Shown: positions 34,232 to 42,742 of the stretch, one piece after another
Numbering within the stretch: position 1 is the stretch's first letter
Layout: every line of letters begins with the position of its first letter
Assembly (NCBI GenBank): GCA_035701285.1
Contig: DASSNT010000015.1
Location: 20,210 to 84,209 of the forward strand
Source: DASSBR01 sp035701285
GTDB taxonomy: Bacteria; Pseudomonadota; Gammaproteobacteria; Natronospirales; DASSBR01
DNA: 64,000 nucleotides
Reading direction: 5' to 3'
Position numbers and translations under genes: made by a program
The notes under the pieces: model-generated
What the model was told of the DNA's origin: nothing
Databases searched by the model: none
The model's input: only the letters and a program-made list of their open reading frames with translations

Positions 34232-35980
34232 ATGATAACACCCCCGCCTTTGATCAAGCGGCGACCGGCCGGTGTTGCGGATGAGCTCGACGGCCAGCTT
34301 CCACCGCTGCTGAAACGGCTTTACGCCGCGCGCGGCATTGCATCTTCAGACGCTCTGGACTACCGGCTGGCGCGGCTGCTGCCTTGCAACGGCTTGAGCG
34401 GCATAGACGCCGCCGCGGCTTTGCTTGCCGATACGATAGAAAACCAGCGTCCAATCCTGATTGTGGGCGACTTCGATACCGACGGTGCGACCAGCTCGGC
34501 GCTGGCGATGCGCGCGCTACGCGCGCTGGGCGCGGCGGATGTCGGTTACCTGGTGCCGAATCGCTTCGAATACGGTTATGGACTGACGCCTGAAATCGCG
34601 GCGCTGGCCGTCGCGCGCGAGCCGGCGCTGGTGGTGACGGTAGACAACGGCATTTCGAGCGTTGCCGGCGTGGCGGCGTTGCGCGAGCGTGGCATCGACG
34701 TTCTGGTGACCGATCACCACCTGCCCGGCGAGACGCTGCCGCGGGCGAACGTCATCGTCAATCCGAACCTGCCGGACGATCCTTTCCCGAGCAAGGCGCT
34801 TGCCGGGGTCGGCGTCATGTTCTATGTGCTGATCGCGTTGCGTGGCTGCCTGCGCGAGCGCAACTGGTTCGGCCGGCGTGGGCTGGCCGAGCCGGCACTG
34901 GCCGACTGGCTCGATCTGGTGGCGCTGGGGACGGTCGCCGACATGGTGCCGCTCGACGACAACAACCGCATCCTGGTCGAGCAGGGCCTGCGACGGATGC
35001 GCGCAGGCCGGTGCTCCGCCGGCATTGCGGCACTGGCGCAACTGGGCGGGCGCGATCTGGCGCGAATAACGCCGGCTGACCTCGGCTTCGCCATCGCGCC
35101 CCGGCTGAATGCCGCCGGGCGGCTGGATGACATGTCGCTGGGAATCGAATGCCTGCTGGCCAATGAGTCGGCTCGGGCGCTGGCGCTGGCAGCGCGGCTG
35201 GATGAGTTGAATCGGGAGCGGCGCGAGATCGAAGCCGGCATGCGAGCAGAGGCATTGGCGCTGATCGAGCCCCTGCTGGCGGAAATGGACGGTGCAGGCG
35301 CGACCGGGCTCTGTCTGTTCGAGGAAAGCTGGCATCAGGGCGTGATCGGGCTGGTCGCCGGGCGGGTAAAGGATCACGCGCACCGGCCGGTCATTGCGTT
35401 CGCGCGCGCGGATGACGAGACGTTGAAAGGCTCCGCACGCTCCGTGCCCGGGCTCAATATCCGCGACGTGCTGGCGGCGGTCGACGCGCGGCGGCCGGGG
35501 CTGCTGCGCAAGTTCGGCGGCCACGCGATGGCGGCTGGGCTGACGCTTGCTGCTGCGCATTACGATGATTTTGCGGCCGCGTTCGATGCCGAAGTTCGAC
35601 TGGCACTAGGCGACGAGGAATTGATCAAGAACATCCTGACCGACGGCGCGCTGGAACCGGACGAACTGACGCTCGAGATGGCAGAGCTGCTGCGCCTGGC
35701 CGGGCCGTGGGGGCAGGCTTTTCCGGAGCCGCTGTTCGACGGCGAGTTCGGCATCGCCGAGTCGCGCGTAGTCGGGGAGCGGCATTTGCGTCTGCGAGTG
35801 CGGCTTTCGGAGACCGCGCCACCGCTCGAGGCGATTGCGTTTAACATCGACGAAAGCGCCGTGGCCGGCTGCGAGCGCATCCGGCTGGTTTATCGGCCGG
35901 ACGTGAACGTCTGGCGCGGCGAGAGCCGGTTACAGCTTGTCGTCGAGCATCTTGAGCCGATTCCCGCTAGACACCCGTAG
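34232..35980 (+). CDS. recJ: Single-stranded-DNA-specific exonuclease RecJ
   Basis: A 582-residue 5'-3' single-strand exonuclease of recombination and mismatch repair. DHH-superfamily motifs are present: GDFDTDGATSSAL, TVDNG, VTDHHLP and NPN. The C-terminal DHHA1 domain has KGSARSVPGLNIRDVL and KFGGHAMAAG. The last codons (ending PARHP) lie inside the first copy of a 130-bp tandem repeat, so the present C-terminus may have been shaped by the repeat. Confidence 0.95.
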   Translation: MITPPPLIKRRPAGVADELDGQLPPLLKRLYAARGIASSDALDYRLARLLPCNGLSGIDAAAALLADTIENQRPILIVGDFDTDGATSSALAMRALRALGAADVGYLVPNRFEYGYGLTPEIAALAVAREPALVVTVDNGISSVAGVAALRERGIDVLVTDHHLPGETLPRANVIVNPNLPDDPFPSKALAGVGVMFYVLIALRGCLRERNWFGRRGLAEPALADWLDLVALGTVADMVPLDDNNRILVEQGLRRMRAGRCSAGIAALAQLGGRDLARITPADLGFAIAPRLNAAGRLDDMSLGIECLLANESARALALAARLDELNRERREIEAGMRAEALALIEPLLAEMDGAGATGLCLFEESWHQGVIGLVAGRVKDHAHRPVIAFARADDETLKGSARSVPGLNIRDVLAAVDARRPGLLRKFGGHAMAAGLTLAAAHYDDFAAAFDAEVRLALGDEELIKNILTDGALEPDELTLEMAELLRLAGPWGQAFPEPLFDGEFGIAESRVVGERHLRLRVRLSETAPPLEAIAFNIDESAVAGCERIRLVYRPDVNVWRGESRLQLVVEHLEPIPARHP

Positions 35981-36255
35981 GAAAAACCCGTAAGGGTGAG
36001 GCCGGATCAAGCCGGAGCACTGCTCCGGCCCGGCCGAACGGCTGCGCTGGATGCGCAGGCTGGTGCCCGCACCATGGATGGTTTATTGCCAATCCCGCTA
36101 GACGCCCGTAGGAAAACCCGTAAGGGTGAGGCCGGATCAAGCCGGAGCACTGCTCCGGCCCGGCCGAACGGCTGCGCTGGATGCGCAGGCTGGTGCCCGC
36201 ACCATGGATGGTTTATTGCCAATCCCGCTAGACGCCCGTAGGAAAAACCCGTAAG
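35963..36255. repeat. Tandem direct repeat of about 130 bp, two full copies and a partial third
   Basis: Copy 1 spans 35963-36093 (131 bp), copy 2 36094-36223 (130 bp) and a third copy is cut at about 36255. The copies are almost identical, differing by one A in an A-run and a G/A change. Each holds a 9-bp palindrome around GCCGGAGCA/TGCTCCGGC and a smaller one, GGTGC/GCACC. The start of copy 1 includes the recJ stop codon. This fills the recJ to transporter gap; no gene was seen in it. Confidence 0.95.
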
Positions 36256-36286
36256 GTTTGGCGGTCGCAATTTAGGGGTAATTTGT

Positions 36287-38044
36287 ATGCAACAGCCTGA
36301 TCAACTGCAAGCACAGCCGAAGAAGGCGTTCGCTGCACTGTTCTTCATCGAGATGTGGGAACGCTTCGGCTACTACGGCATGCAGGCCATCATGGTGCTG
36401 TTCCTGGTGGACGCGCTGACGAACAACGCCGACATCGCCAGGGCAGCCGGCCTCGACGGTGGCAACCCCGAAGCGCGCGCCGTGCTGATCTGGGGCGCGA
36501 TGGTCTCGATGGTGTACGCGCTGACGATGGTCGGCGGCTTCATCGGCGACAAGGTGCTGGGCGCGCGGCGCACGATGACGCTGGGCGCGATCACGTTGAT
36601 GATCGGTTACGCGCTGCTGGCGATTCCATCCGCCGCCACGCTGTTTTTTGCGATGGGCGTGATTTCGATCGGTAACGGGCTGTTCAAGGTCAACCCGAAC
36701 AACCTCGTATCGAGGCTGTATCCGAACGATCCGAGCAAGCTCGACTCGACGTTCACCATCTATTACATGTCGATCAACATCGGCTCGCTGATTTCCATCG
36801 CGGCGACGCCCATTGTCGCCTACAATTTAGGCTGGCATGTCGCTTTTGGCGTCAGCGCGATAGGACTAGCGCTCGGCCTGCTGAACTACCTGTTCATGCG
36901 CAAGGCCGTGCAGCCGTACGGTTCGGCGCCCGATTTCGAGAAGCTGCACTGGGGCAAGTTGATTGCCGTGATCGTCGGCTCGCTCATAATCGCCGCTATT
37001 GTCTCCTACGTCATCCGCTACAACGACGTCACGAGAGGAGTCATTATCGCTTTCGCGATCGTGGCCTTGGGGATTTTCGCCTACCTGATGAAGACGGAGC
37101 CGCAATATCGCGGCCGTCTTGCGGCCTGCCTGGTTCTGCTCGCGATCGTGATCGTATTTTTCATTTACTACCAGCAGATGTCCACATCGCTGACGCTGTT
37201 CGCGAAGCACAACGTGTACAACGCTCAAATGACGGGCGCACAAGATGCGCTATCAACTCTGTTTGGGAGCTGGTGGTCCATTTTGGCCATAGTGTTGGCC
37301 AGCCCGATAGCAACGTTCTTTGTACATCGCAGCAATACGATGGGTAAGCTTTCCATGCCCATCAAGTACCTTGTCGGGCTAGCAATTGCGGTATTCGCGT
37401 TCTTTGCGTTTGCGTTAGTAACAGGATCTGCTTCTGGGGGGCTCCTGCCGGCGCAGTTCCAGGACCTGAATCCGTTCTGGATCGTGATCCTGAGCCCGAT
37501 CATGGCGGCTTACTACACGCATCGCGCCAACACGAAAGGCGATTTTTCGATGCCGACCAAGTACGCGGCCGGCCTGTTCGTCTCGAGCCTCGCGTTCTTC
37601 ATCTTCGCGGCGAGCGGTCTGGCCGCCGGGGCCGACGGCATCGTGTCGGGCTGGTGGCTGGTGGCGGGCTACGGCCTGCAATCGATCGCCGAGTTGATTA
37701 TCAGCGCGCTTGGGCTGTCAATGATCGTCAAGCTCGTGCCGGAGCGGCTCCGCGGCCTGCTGCTGGGAGCGTTCTTCCTCGCCACGGCCATCAGCCAGTA
37801 TCTTGGCAGCGTGGTGGCGACGATTGCGTCCGTTCCGGAACACGTCACCGATCCGTCTCAATCGATTTCGCTGTTCACGGGCCTGTTTACAAAGCTCGGC
37901 ATCGCGGCGTTGATTGCAGCGATCATCGCGGCTCTGCTGGTCCCGTGGCTCAAGCGACTGATCGGCGAGGATCCGTCGCTGCGCGGCGACGGCTTCAAGC
38001 CGGAAACGCCCGAGGGCGACGTGGCGGTCGGCCGGGAGGTATAG
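36287..38044 (+). CDS. POT/PTR2 family proton-coupled oligopeptide transporter with internal duplication
   Basis: A 585-residue inner-membrane transporter. The signature EMWERFGYYGMQ (22-33) is the ExxERFxYYG proton-coupling motif, and FTIYYMSINIGS (156-167) is the second PTR2 motif. Usual bacterial members are about 500 residues. The excess lies at 328-380, a second, diverged version of 396-444: SPIATFFVHRSNTMGKLSMPIKY against SPIMAAYYTHRANT, then SMPTKY. This would add about two membrane helices. AGGGGTAA precedes the ATG. A strong terminator follows, so the gene is probably transcribed alone. Confidence 0.9.
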   Translation: MQQPDQLQAQPKKAFAALFFIEMWERFGYYGMQAIMVLFLVDALTNNADIARAAGLDGGNPEARAVLIWGAMVSMVYALTMVGGFIGDKVLGARRTMTLGAITLMIGYALLAIPSAATLFFAMGVISIGNGLFKVNPNNLVSRLYPNDPSKLDSTFTIYYMSINIGSLISIAATPIVAYNLGWHVAFGVSAIGLALGLLNYLFMRKAVQPYGSAPDFEKLHWGKLIAVIVGSLIIAAIVSYVIRYNDVTRGVIIAFAIVALGIFAYLMKTEPQYRGRLAACLVLLAIVIVFFIYYQQMSTSLTLFAKHNVYNAQMTGAQDALSTLFGSWWSILAIVLASPIATFFVHRSNTMGKLSMPIKYLVGLAIAVFAFFAFALVTGSASGGLLPAQFQDLNPFWIVILSPIMAAYYTHRANTKGDFSMPTKYAAGLFVSSLAFFIFAASGLAAGADGIVSGWWLVAGYGLQSIAELIISALGLSMIVKLVPERLRGLLLGAFFLATAISQYLGSVVATIASVPEHVTDPSQSISLFTGLFTKLGIAALIAAIIAALLVPWLKRLIGEDPSLRGDGFKPETPEGDVAVGREV

Positions 38045-38074
38045 CGGGCGTCCGAGGTTCCTTCGGCCTCAAGG

Positions 38075-38105
38075 GAGGCGGCCACAATGGCCGCCTCTTT
38101 TTTTT
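38075..38105 (+). terminator. Rho-independent terminator of the POT transporter gene
   Basis: A perfect 10-bp stem (GAGGCGGCCA at 38075-38084 with TGGCCGCCTC at 38088-38097), loop CAA and eight T residues (38098-38105). It begins 31 bp after the transporter stop. Confidence 0.93.
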
Positions 38106-38349
38106 GCCGCTTCTGCTTGATAAGCCGCAGAAACGGACTAGACTGGTCAGGGCAAGCCCGTAACGGAGGCAGGGTTAGATCATACTTGGGCTGGGCTTGC
38201 CATGATCCTGGCTCTTGCTGAGCCGGCCCTGTCAGGCAGGAGGACGAGTTCCTCCAGCCTTGTCGCCTCGTGCGGCCACGAAAACGAAAAGCAATCGCAA
38301 CCGACGGCATGGCCATGGAGAAGCCCGAACTCCACACGGAGGAGTGGAC
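38106..38349 (+). other. Long structured leader upstream of the secreted protein gene
   Basis: The 244 bases between the terminator and the start at 38350 contain no convincing gene. A 9-bp stem, GGCAAGCCC (38151-38159) with GGGCTTGCC (38193-38201), overlaps a shorter stem around GATCAT/ATGATC, so alternative folds are possible. GGAGGAGTGG precedes the ATG. No known riboswitch consensus was recognised. Confidence 0.4.
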
Positions 38350-40098
38350 ATGAAATTGCGATTGGTATTCGTTTCGGCGCTGACGGTCGGACTCGGTGCG
38401 GCGCCATGGTCGGTTTTTGCAGCGCCGGCCGGTCACGCGCTTGAAATCCACAAGATCGGCGTCACCAGCATGCAGGGACCTGCGCGCCAGTATTCCGGGC
38501 AGGAACTCAAGCCGCGGGCGATGAAGGAAGTGGAGCGCAACTTCTATAAGCTTGGCAGCGGCTCTCTCGGTTCCGCCAGGAGGCCGGCCGCCCATGTGCC
38601 GACGCCGGATAGCTTGCCGGTGCAGAATGCCCCCGGCCACCTGAGCTTTGATGGGTTGACGGTTCGCCAGCAGGGCATCGCCAGTGGCTTTATCGTCGCA
38701 CCGCCCGATCAGGGGCTGGCTGTCGGCAATGGCTTCGTGGTCGAAGGCGTGAATCTCGCGGTGGCGGTTTACGATGCGGAGTCAGGCGTCCGGTTAACGC
38801 CGGCCATTGGTTTGAACGACTTCTTCGACGTCCCGGCTACAGCTTTTACCTCGGACCCGAAGGTTTATTACGACAAACCGACCAACCGGTTCTTCGCTAC
38901 TATCCTCGTCGAAAGCAGCGACCGCATAGGCACGCTGATCGCCGTCAGCCAGACCGGCGATCCGACTGGCGACTGGAATATCCATTTCGTGAGCGCGGTC
39001 GACGCCGACCTTCCTGGGTGCCCCTGCTTTGGCGATCAGCCGCTCATCGGGGCGGACGCGAACGGCTTTTTCATCAGCACGAATGAATTCCCGCTTGCCG
39101 GCGGCTTTTTCACCGGCGTCCAGGTGACGGCTCTGGACAAGAAGGCGCTGGCGGAAGGTGCTCCGACGGTCAACGCCCAGCAGTTCAACCTGACCAACTA
39201 CACGAGCGGGTTTCTGAGCGGCGCCCCGCCGTTTTCGGTACAACCGGCAATCACCCCGCCCAATGGTGAATATGAGCTGGCCAATAATGGCACGGAATAT
39301 TTTCTGAGTTCGGTCGATTACTTCGGCCTGGTGGACAGGATCGCAGTGTTCGCCGCGACGAATACTGCATCGTTGTCCAGCGAACCGGATGTCCACCTGC
39401 AACGGGTGGTGATCCCGAGCGAGAGCTACGGCGAACCCGCCGCGATGGAGCAGCCGGAAATTCCCGTATCGGAATATACGAGCGAACTGCCGCTGGCTGC
39501 CGCGTTGCGGGAGGGCACCTCGCGCCTTGCTGCCGAACCGACCAACGCTCACGAGCAACTGGTTGCGTCGAACGATGACCGCATGAATCAGGTCGTTTAC
39601 ACGAACGGAACGCTATGGAGCGGTGTAAACACGGTGGTCAAGCCAAAGGGGCATGTGCAGACAGGCATTGCCTGGTTTGCGGTCACGCCGGGCTTTGACA
39701 ACGGCGCATTGACGGCGGCCATGGCCAATCAAGGCTATATTGCTGTGGACAAGAACAGCGTGGTCTTCCCGTCGATCGGCGTGAACGCCCGAGGCGAGGC
39801 GATCGTTTCCTACACGTTGATCGGGCGCGATCACCTGCCGGCTGCCGCGTATTCGCGCATTAGCATCGAAGACGGGGCCGGCCCGGTTCAAATTCTGGCT
39901 CCTGGCGCAAACGCTAATGACGGCTTTACCGGCTATCCGTGGCCGGGGAACAACTCACGCGTATCCAGGTGGGGCGACTATTCAGCCGCTGTTGCCGATG
40001 AGAACGGCGACATTTGGCTGGCGACGGAATTCGTTCCGGACGAACCGCGACTCGACCTCGCGAACTGGGGTACGCGGATCAGTAAAGTCAGTCCCTAG
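38350..40098 (+). CDS. Secreted protein of unknown function
   Basis: A 582-residue protein with a clear signal peptide (MKLRLVFVSALTVGLGAAPW, then SVFA) and predicted cleavage near residue 25. The body has short beta-rich segments with Asp/Asn/Gly turns, for example PPDQGLAVGNGFVVEGVN, DPKVYYDKPTNRFFATI, IGADANGFFIST and WGDYSAAVADENGDIWLATEF. This periodic pattern suggests a beta-propeller (inference). One close Cys pair, GCPCFG, is present. The start at 38350 has GGAGGAGTGG upstream and yields the signal peptide. Terminators on both sides make it a single-gene unit. I do not recognise the family; an export route through the type II system is possible but unproven. Confidence 0.75.
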   Translation: MKLRLVFVSALTVGLGAAPWSVFAAPAGHALEIHKIGVTSMQGPARQYSGQELKPRAMKEVERNFYKLGSGSLGSARRPAAHVPTPDSLPVQNAPGHLSFDGLTVRQQGIASGFIVAPPDQGLAVGNGFVVEGVNLAVAVYDAESGVRLTPAIGLNDFFDVPATAFTSDPKVYYDKPTNRFFATILVESSDRIGTLIAVSQTGDPTGDWNIHFVSAVDADLPGCPCFGDQPLIGADANGFFISTNEFPLAGGFFTGVQVTALDKKALAEGAPTVNAQQFNLTNYTSGFLSGAPPFSVQPAITPPNGEYELANNGTEYFLSSVDYFGLVDRIAVFAATNTASLSSEPDVHLQRVVIPSESYGEPAAMEQPEIPVSEYTSELPLAAALREGTSRLAAEPTNAHEQLVASNDDRMNQVVYTNGTLWSGVNTVVKPKGHVQTGIAWFAVTPGFDNGALTAAMANQGYIAVDKNSVVFPSIGVNARGEAIVSYTLIGRDHLPAAAYSRISIEDGAGPVQILAPGANANDGFTGYPWPGNNSRVSRWGDYSAAVADENGDIWLATEFVPDEPRLDLANWGTRISKVSP

Positions 40099-40116
40099 GC
40101 AGTCAAAGAACCAGAC

Positions 40117-40145
40117 GCGGCCGCCGGATTCCGGCGGCCGCTTTT
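40117..40145 (+). terminator. Rho-independent terminator after the secreted protein gene
   Basis: A perfect 11-bp GC stem (40117-40127 with 40131-40141), loop ATT and a TTTT tract (40142-40145). It lies 18 bp after the stop codon. Confidence 0.88.
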
Positions 40146-40235
40146 GCATTGTCTGCGCGCTGCGGCTGGACAGCAGCCATCGCCGGTGCAAGCATAGAGA
40201 TTCAATGTTACTCATATTTCGCAAGGAGGCGAATC

Positions 40236-40841
40236 ATGGCGCACATACTGGTACTGTACTACAGCATGTACGGCCACATCGAGCGAATGGCGCAGGAAGC
40301 GGCGGCCGGCGCGCGCGAGGTGCCGGATACGGAAGTGACGATCAAGCGGGTGCCGGAGCTGATTCCGGAAGACGTGGCGAAGAAAGCCGGCGTGAAGCTT
40401 GATCAGGAAGCACCGGTCGCCGAACCGGGCGAACTGGGTGACTACGATGGCATCATGTTCGGCACGCCGACGCGCTACGGCAACATGTGCGGCCAGATGC
40501 GCAACTTCCTCGACCAGACCGGGCCGCTGTGGCAGACGGGCGTGCTGACGGGGCGTGCCGCAAGCGTTTTTGCCAGCACCAACACCCAGCACGGCGGGCA
40601 GGAGACGACAATTACGTCGTTTCATACCACGCTGTTTCATCTGGGGTTCGTCGTTATCGGCTGCCCGTACACGTGCTCGGGCATCAGCGAATCCGGCGAG
40701 ATCAGCGGCGGCTCACCGTACGGCGCAACCACGATCGCCGGCGCGGACGGCAGCCGCCAGCCGAGCGACAACGAGCTGGGCGTGATGCGCTTCCAGGCTC
40801 GTCACATGGCCCAGATTACTCACAAACTCTGTCGGGAGTAG
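40236..40841 (+). CDS. wrbA: NAD(P)H:quinone oxidoreductase WrbA
   Basis: A 201-residue flavodoxin-fold protein that reduces quinones by two electrons and so avoids semiquinones. Features include VLYYSMYGHIERMA (FMN phosphate loop), FGTPTRYGNMCGQMRNFLDQTG and FASTNTQHGGQE. The ATG at 40236 is preceded by AAGGAGG; earlier in-frame starts run into the terminator region. The next gene begins 2 bp after the stop, forming a two-gene quinone-detoxification operon. Confidence 0.95.
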   Translation: MAHILVLYYSMYGHIERMAQEAAAGAREVPDTEVTIKRVPELIPEDVAKKAGVKLDQEAPVAEPGELGDYDGIMFGTPTRYGNMCGQMRNFLDQTGPLWQTGVLTGRAASVFASTNTQHGGQETTITSFHTTLFHLGFVVIGCPYTCSGISESGEISGGSPYGATTIAGADGSRQPSDNELGVMRFQARHMAQITHKLCRE

Positions 40842-40843
40842 CA

Positions 40844-41806
40844 ATGGGATTACTCGTCGAGGGCGAATGGCATACCGACTGGTACGACACCGAAAAGAGC
40901 GGCGGCCGTTTTGTGCGGCCGGACGCGGGGTTTCGTAATCGCATTGAACCCGATCCCAATGCGGAGTTTCCGGCCGTGGCCGGACGTTATCACCTGTATG
41001 TGTCGCTGGCCTGCCCGTGGGCGCACCGCACGCTGATATTCCGCAAGCTCAAGGGGCTCGAATCGATGATCGGGCTGTCGATTGTCGATCCGTTCATGGG
41101 CGACGACGGCTGGTTCTTTTCGGAGGGTCCCGGCTGCATTCCGGACACGGTCAACGGCTTTCAGTTCCTGCGCCAGTTGTACACGAAGGCGAAGCCCGGC
41201 TACACCGGCCGCGTCAGCGTGCCGACGCTGTGGGACAAGGAAAAACAGACCATCGTCAATAACGAGTCGTCCGAGATCATCCGGATATTCAACAGCGCGT
41301 TCGACGGCATTGGTGCGGCAGAGGGCGATTATTATCCGGAAGCCCTGCGCACGGAGATCGACGCGATCAACGAAACGGTCTACAACAACGTCAACAACGG
41401 CGTCTACAAGGCCGGCTTTGCAACGACGCAAGGCGCCTACGAAGAGGCGGCGAATGCGTTATTCGTTACGCTCGATGAGCTTGAAGCCTTGCTTGACCGG
41501 CAGCGTTACCTGGTTGGCGGCGCGATTACCGAGGCTGACTGGCGGCTGCTGACGACACTGTTCCGGTTCGACAGCGTCTACTACAGCCACTTCAAATGCA
41601 ACACGCGTCAGCTTCGCGACTACCCGAACCTGTGGAATTACTGTCGCGAACTGTACCAGGTGCCGGGCGTGGCCGAGACGGTGAATCTCGACCACATCAA
41701 GCAGCACTATTACCGCAGCCAGCCGACGATCAACCCGACGCGGATCGTGCCGATAGGGCCGGAAATCGATTTTTCCACGCCGCACGACCGCGCGGAGAAA
41801 TTCTAG
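40844..41806 (+). CDS. Glutathionyl-hydroquinone reductase (YqjG/Xi-class GST)
   Basis: A 320-residue glutathione-transferase-like enzyme. The catalytic Cys57 lies in SLACPWAHRTLIFR, and the C-terminal region has YLVGGAITEADWRLLTTLFRFD, typical of Xi-class enzymes such as E. coli YqjG and yeast Ecm4. The enzyme removes glutathione from glutathionyl-hydroquinones. It is 2 bp after wrbA, so quinone reduction and hydroquinone deglutathionylation are encoded together. It converges on the SDR gene with a 4-base overlap. Confidence 0.93.
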   Translation: MGLLVEGEWHTDWYDTEKSGGRFVRPDAGFRNRIEPDPNAEFPAVAGRYHLYVSLACPWAHRTLIFRKLKGLESMIGLSIVDPFMGDDGWFFSEGPGCIPDTVNGFQFLRQLYTKAKPGYTGRVSVPTLWDKEKQTIVNNESSEIIRIFNSAFDGIGAAEGDYYPEALRTEIDAINETVYNNVNNGVYKAGFATTQGAYEEAANALFVTLDELEALLDRQRYLVGGAITEADWRLLTTLFRFDSVYYSHFKCNTRQLRDYPNLWNYCRELYQVPGVAETVNLDHIKQHYYRSQPTINPTRIVPIGPEIDFSTPHDRAEKF

Positions 41807-42639
41807 CCGGCGGCCAGTTCGACACTGGCCTCCCACAGTCGCGCTTGCGCGTCGCGATCCAGCGACGCCTCGGACGTGGCAACGTTGCCATCGCGGCCGA
41901 TGCACACGCCGCTGACGCCATCGTACTCGGCTGAATCAGCGGCTTTGACCACCGTTTCCGCCGCATGCTCCGGCGTGCTCAACAGCAGCGGTCGAAGCAG
42001 TTTCACGTAAAACGGCGTTGCCGGCGAGTCGCTGAGGGCGGTGCGGAAGTAGCCGGGGTCTACGCAGGTCGCCGTTACGCCGGTACCCTCCAGCCGGCGC
42101 GCCAATTCATAGGTAAACATTGTCAGCGCCAGCTTGGACCGCACAAATGCGCCGTAAAACGGCTCATAGTCGTTCCGGCTTTGCAGATCGTCGAAATCGA
42201 TCCGGTCGGCGCGCTGGTGTGTGCGGGACGTAATGTTCAGGATGCGCGCGGGCGCGCTCGCCGTCAGCCGGTCCAGCAGCCGCTGCGTGAGCATGAACGG
42301 CGCCAGGTAGTTCACCATGAAGGTGGCTTCGAGGCCGTCGTGCGTGATGCGGCGCGTTTGCAGCAGCGTCGCGGCATTATTGATCAATACGTCCAGCCGA
42401 TCGAATTTGTCCAGGACGACGTCGGCGGCTCGATTCACGTAGTCTCGCGACGATAGCGGACACGCTACCGCTTCGATAGCATCGTTGCCGGATGCGGCGC
42501 GAATTTCATCGACAACCCTCTCGCAACGCCGCTCGGTGCGCCCGCCGACGATCACGCGATAGCCGAGCCGCGCCATTTCATGCGCAGTCGCCAGGCCGAG
42601 GCCGGACGTGGCCCCGGTAATCAATACCGTCTTCTTCAT
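41803..42639 (-). CDS. Short-chain dehydrogenase/reductase with catalytic Tyr replaced by Phe
   Basis: A 278-residue Rossmann-fold protein similar to retinol-dehydrogenase-type SDRs. The cofactor motif TGATSGLG (8-15), NNAA (87-90) and Ser138 in NITSRTH are present. Where the family has YxxxK, the sequence is FVRSK (Phe165, Lys169); the codon TTT is clear. A Tyr occurs three residues earlier (Tyr162) but the spacing to Lys is wrong. The protein may be inactive, bind NAD(P) for another purpose, or use a different acid. It converges on the hydroquinone reductase gene and is divergent from ggt. Confidence 0.88.
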   Translation of the reverse strand: MKKTVLITGATSGLGLATAHEMARLGYRVIVGGRTERRCERVVDEIRAASGNDAIEAVACPLSSRDYVNRAADVVLDKFDRLDVLINNAATLLQTRRITHDGLEATFMVNYLAPFMLTQRLLDRLTASAPARILNITSRTHQRADRIDFDDLQSRNDYEPFYGAFVRSKLALTMFTYELARRLEGTGVTATCVDPGYFRTALSDSPATPFYVKLLRPLLLSTPEHAAETVVKAADSAEYDGVSGVCIGRDGNVATSEASLDRDAQARLWEASVELAAG

Positions 42640-42667
42640 GTGTTATTCGAGTGGAGGCTGAGGGTCC

Positions 42668-42711
42668 ATTATACCGTCAGCTTGGACTTCCGCCGATGCT
42701 CGCGTCACAAT
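42668..42711. promoter_or_regulatory. Overlapping divergent promoters of the SDR gene and ggt
   Basis: On the minus strand TATAAT (42668-42673) lies 28 bp before the SDR start, without a clear -35 box. On the plus strand TTGGAC (42682-42687) and CACAAT (42706-42711) are 18 bp apart and lie 31 bp before the ggt ATG at 42743. The two promoters sit within 45 bp, so they may interfere with each other. Confidence 0.4.
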
Positions 42712-42742
42712 GAAAAGCTTGCAATTTCCACAAGGTTTGACG

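Noticed and set aside
35963..36255. Possible CRISPR array
   Set aside because: The repeat unit is about 130 bp with no unique spacers between copies and no cas genes nearby; it is a plain tandem duplication.
36007..36270. Short open frames inside the tandem repeats
   Set aside because: They arise from the repeat itself, duplicate each other and lack ribosome binding sites or family signals.
38106..38349. Possible c-di-GMP or other riboswitch in the leader
   Set aside because: Stems are present, but conserved bases of the GEMM-type classes (such as GGACGCAAAG) and other classes I know are absent.
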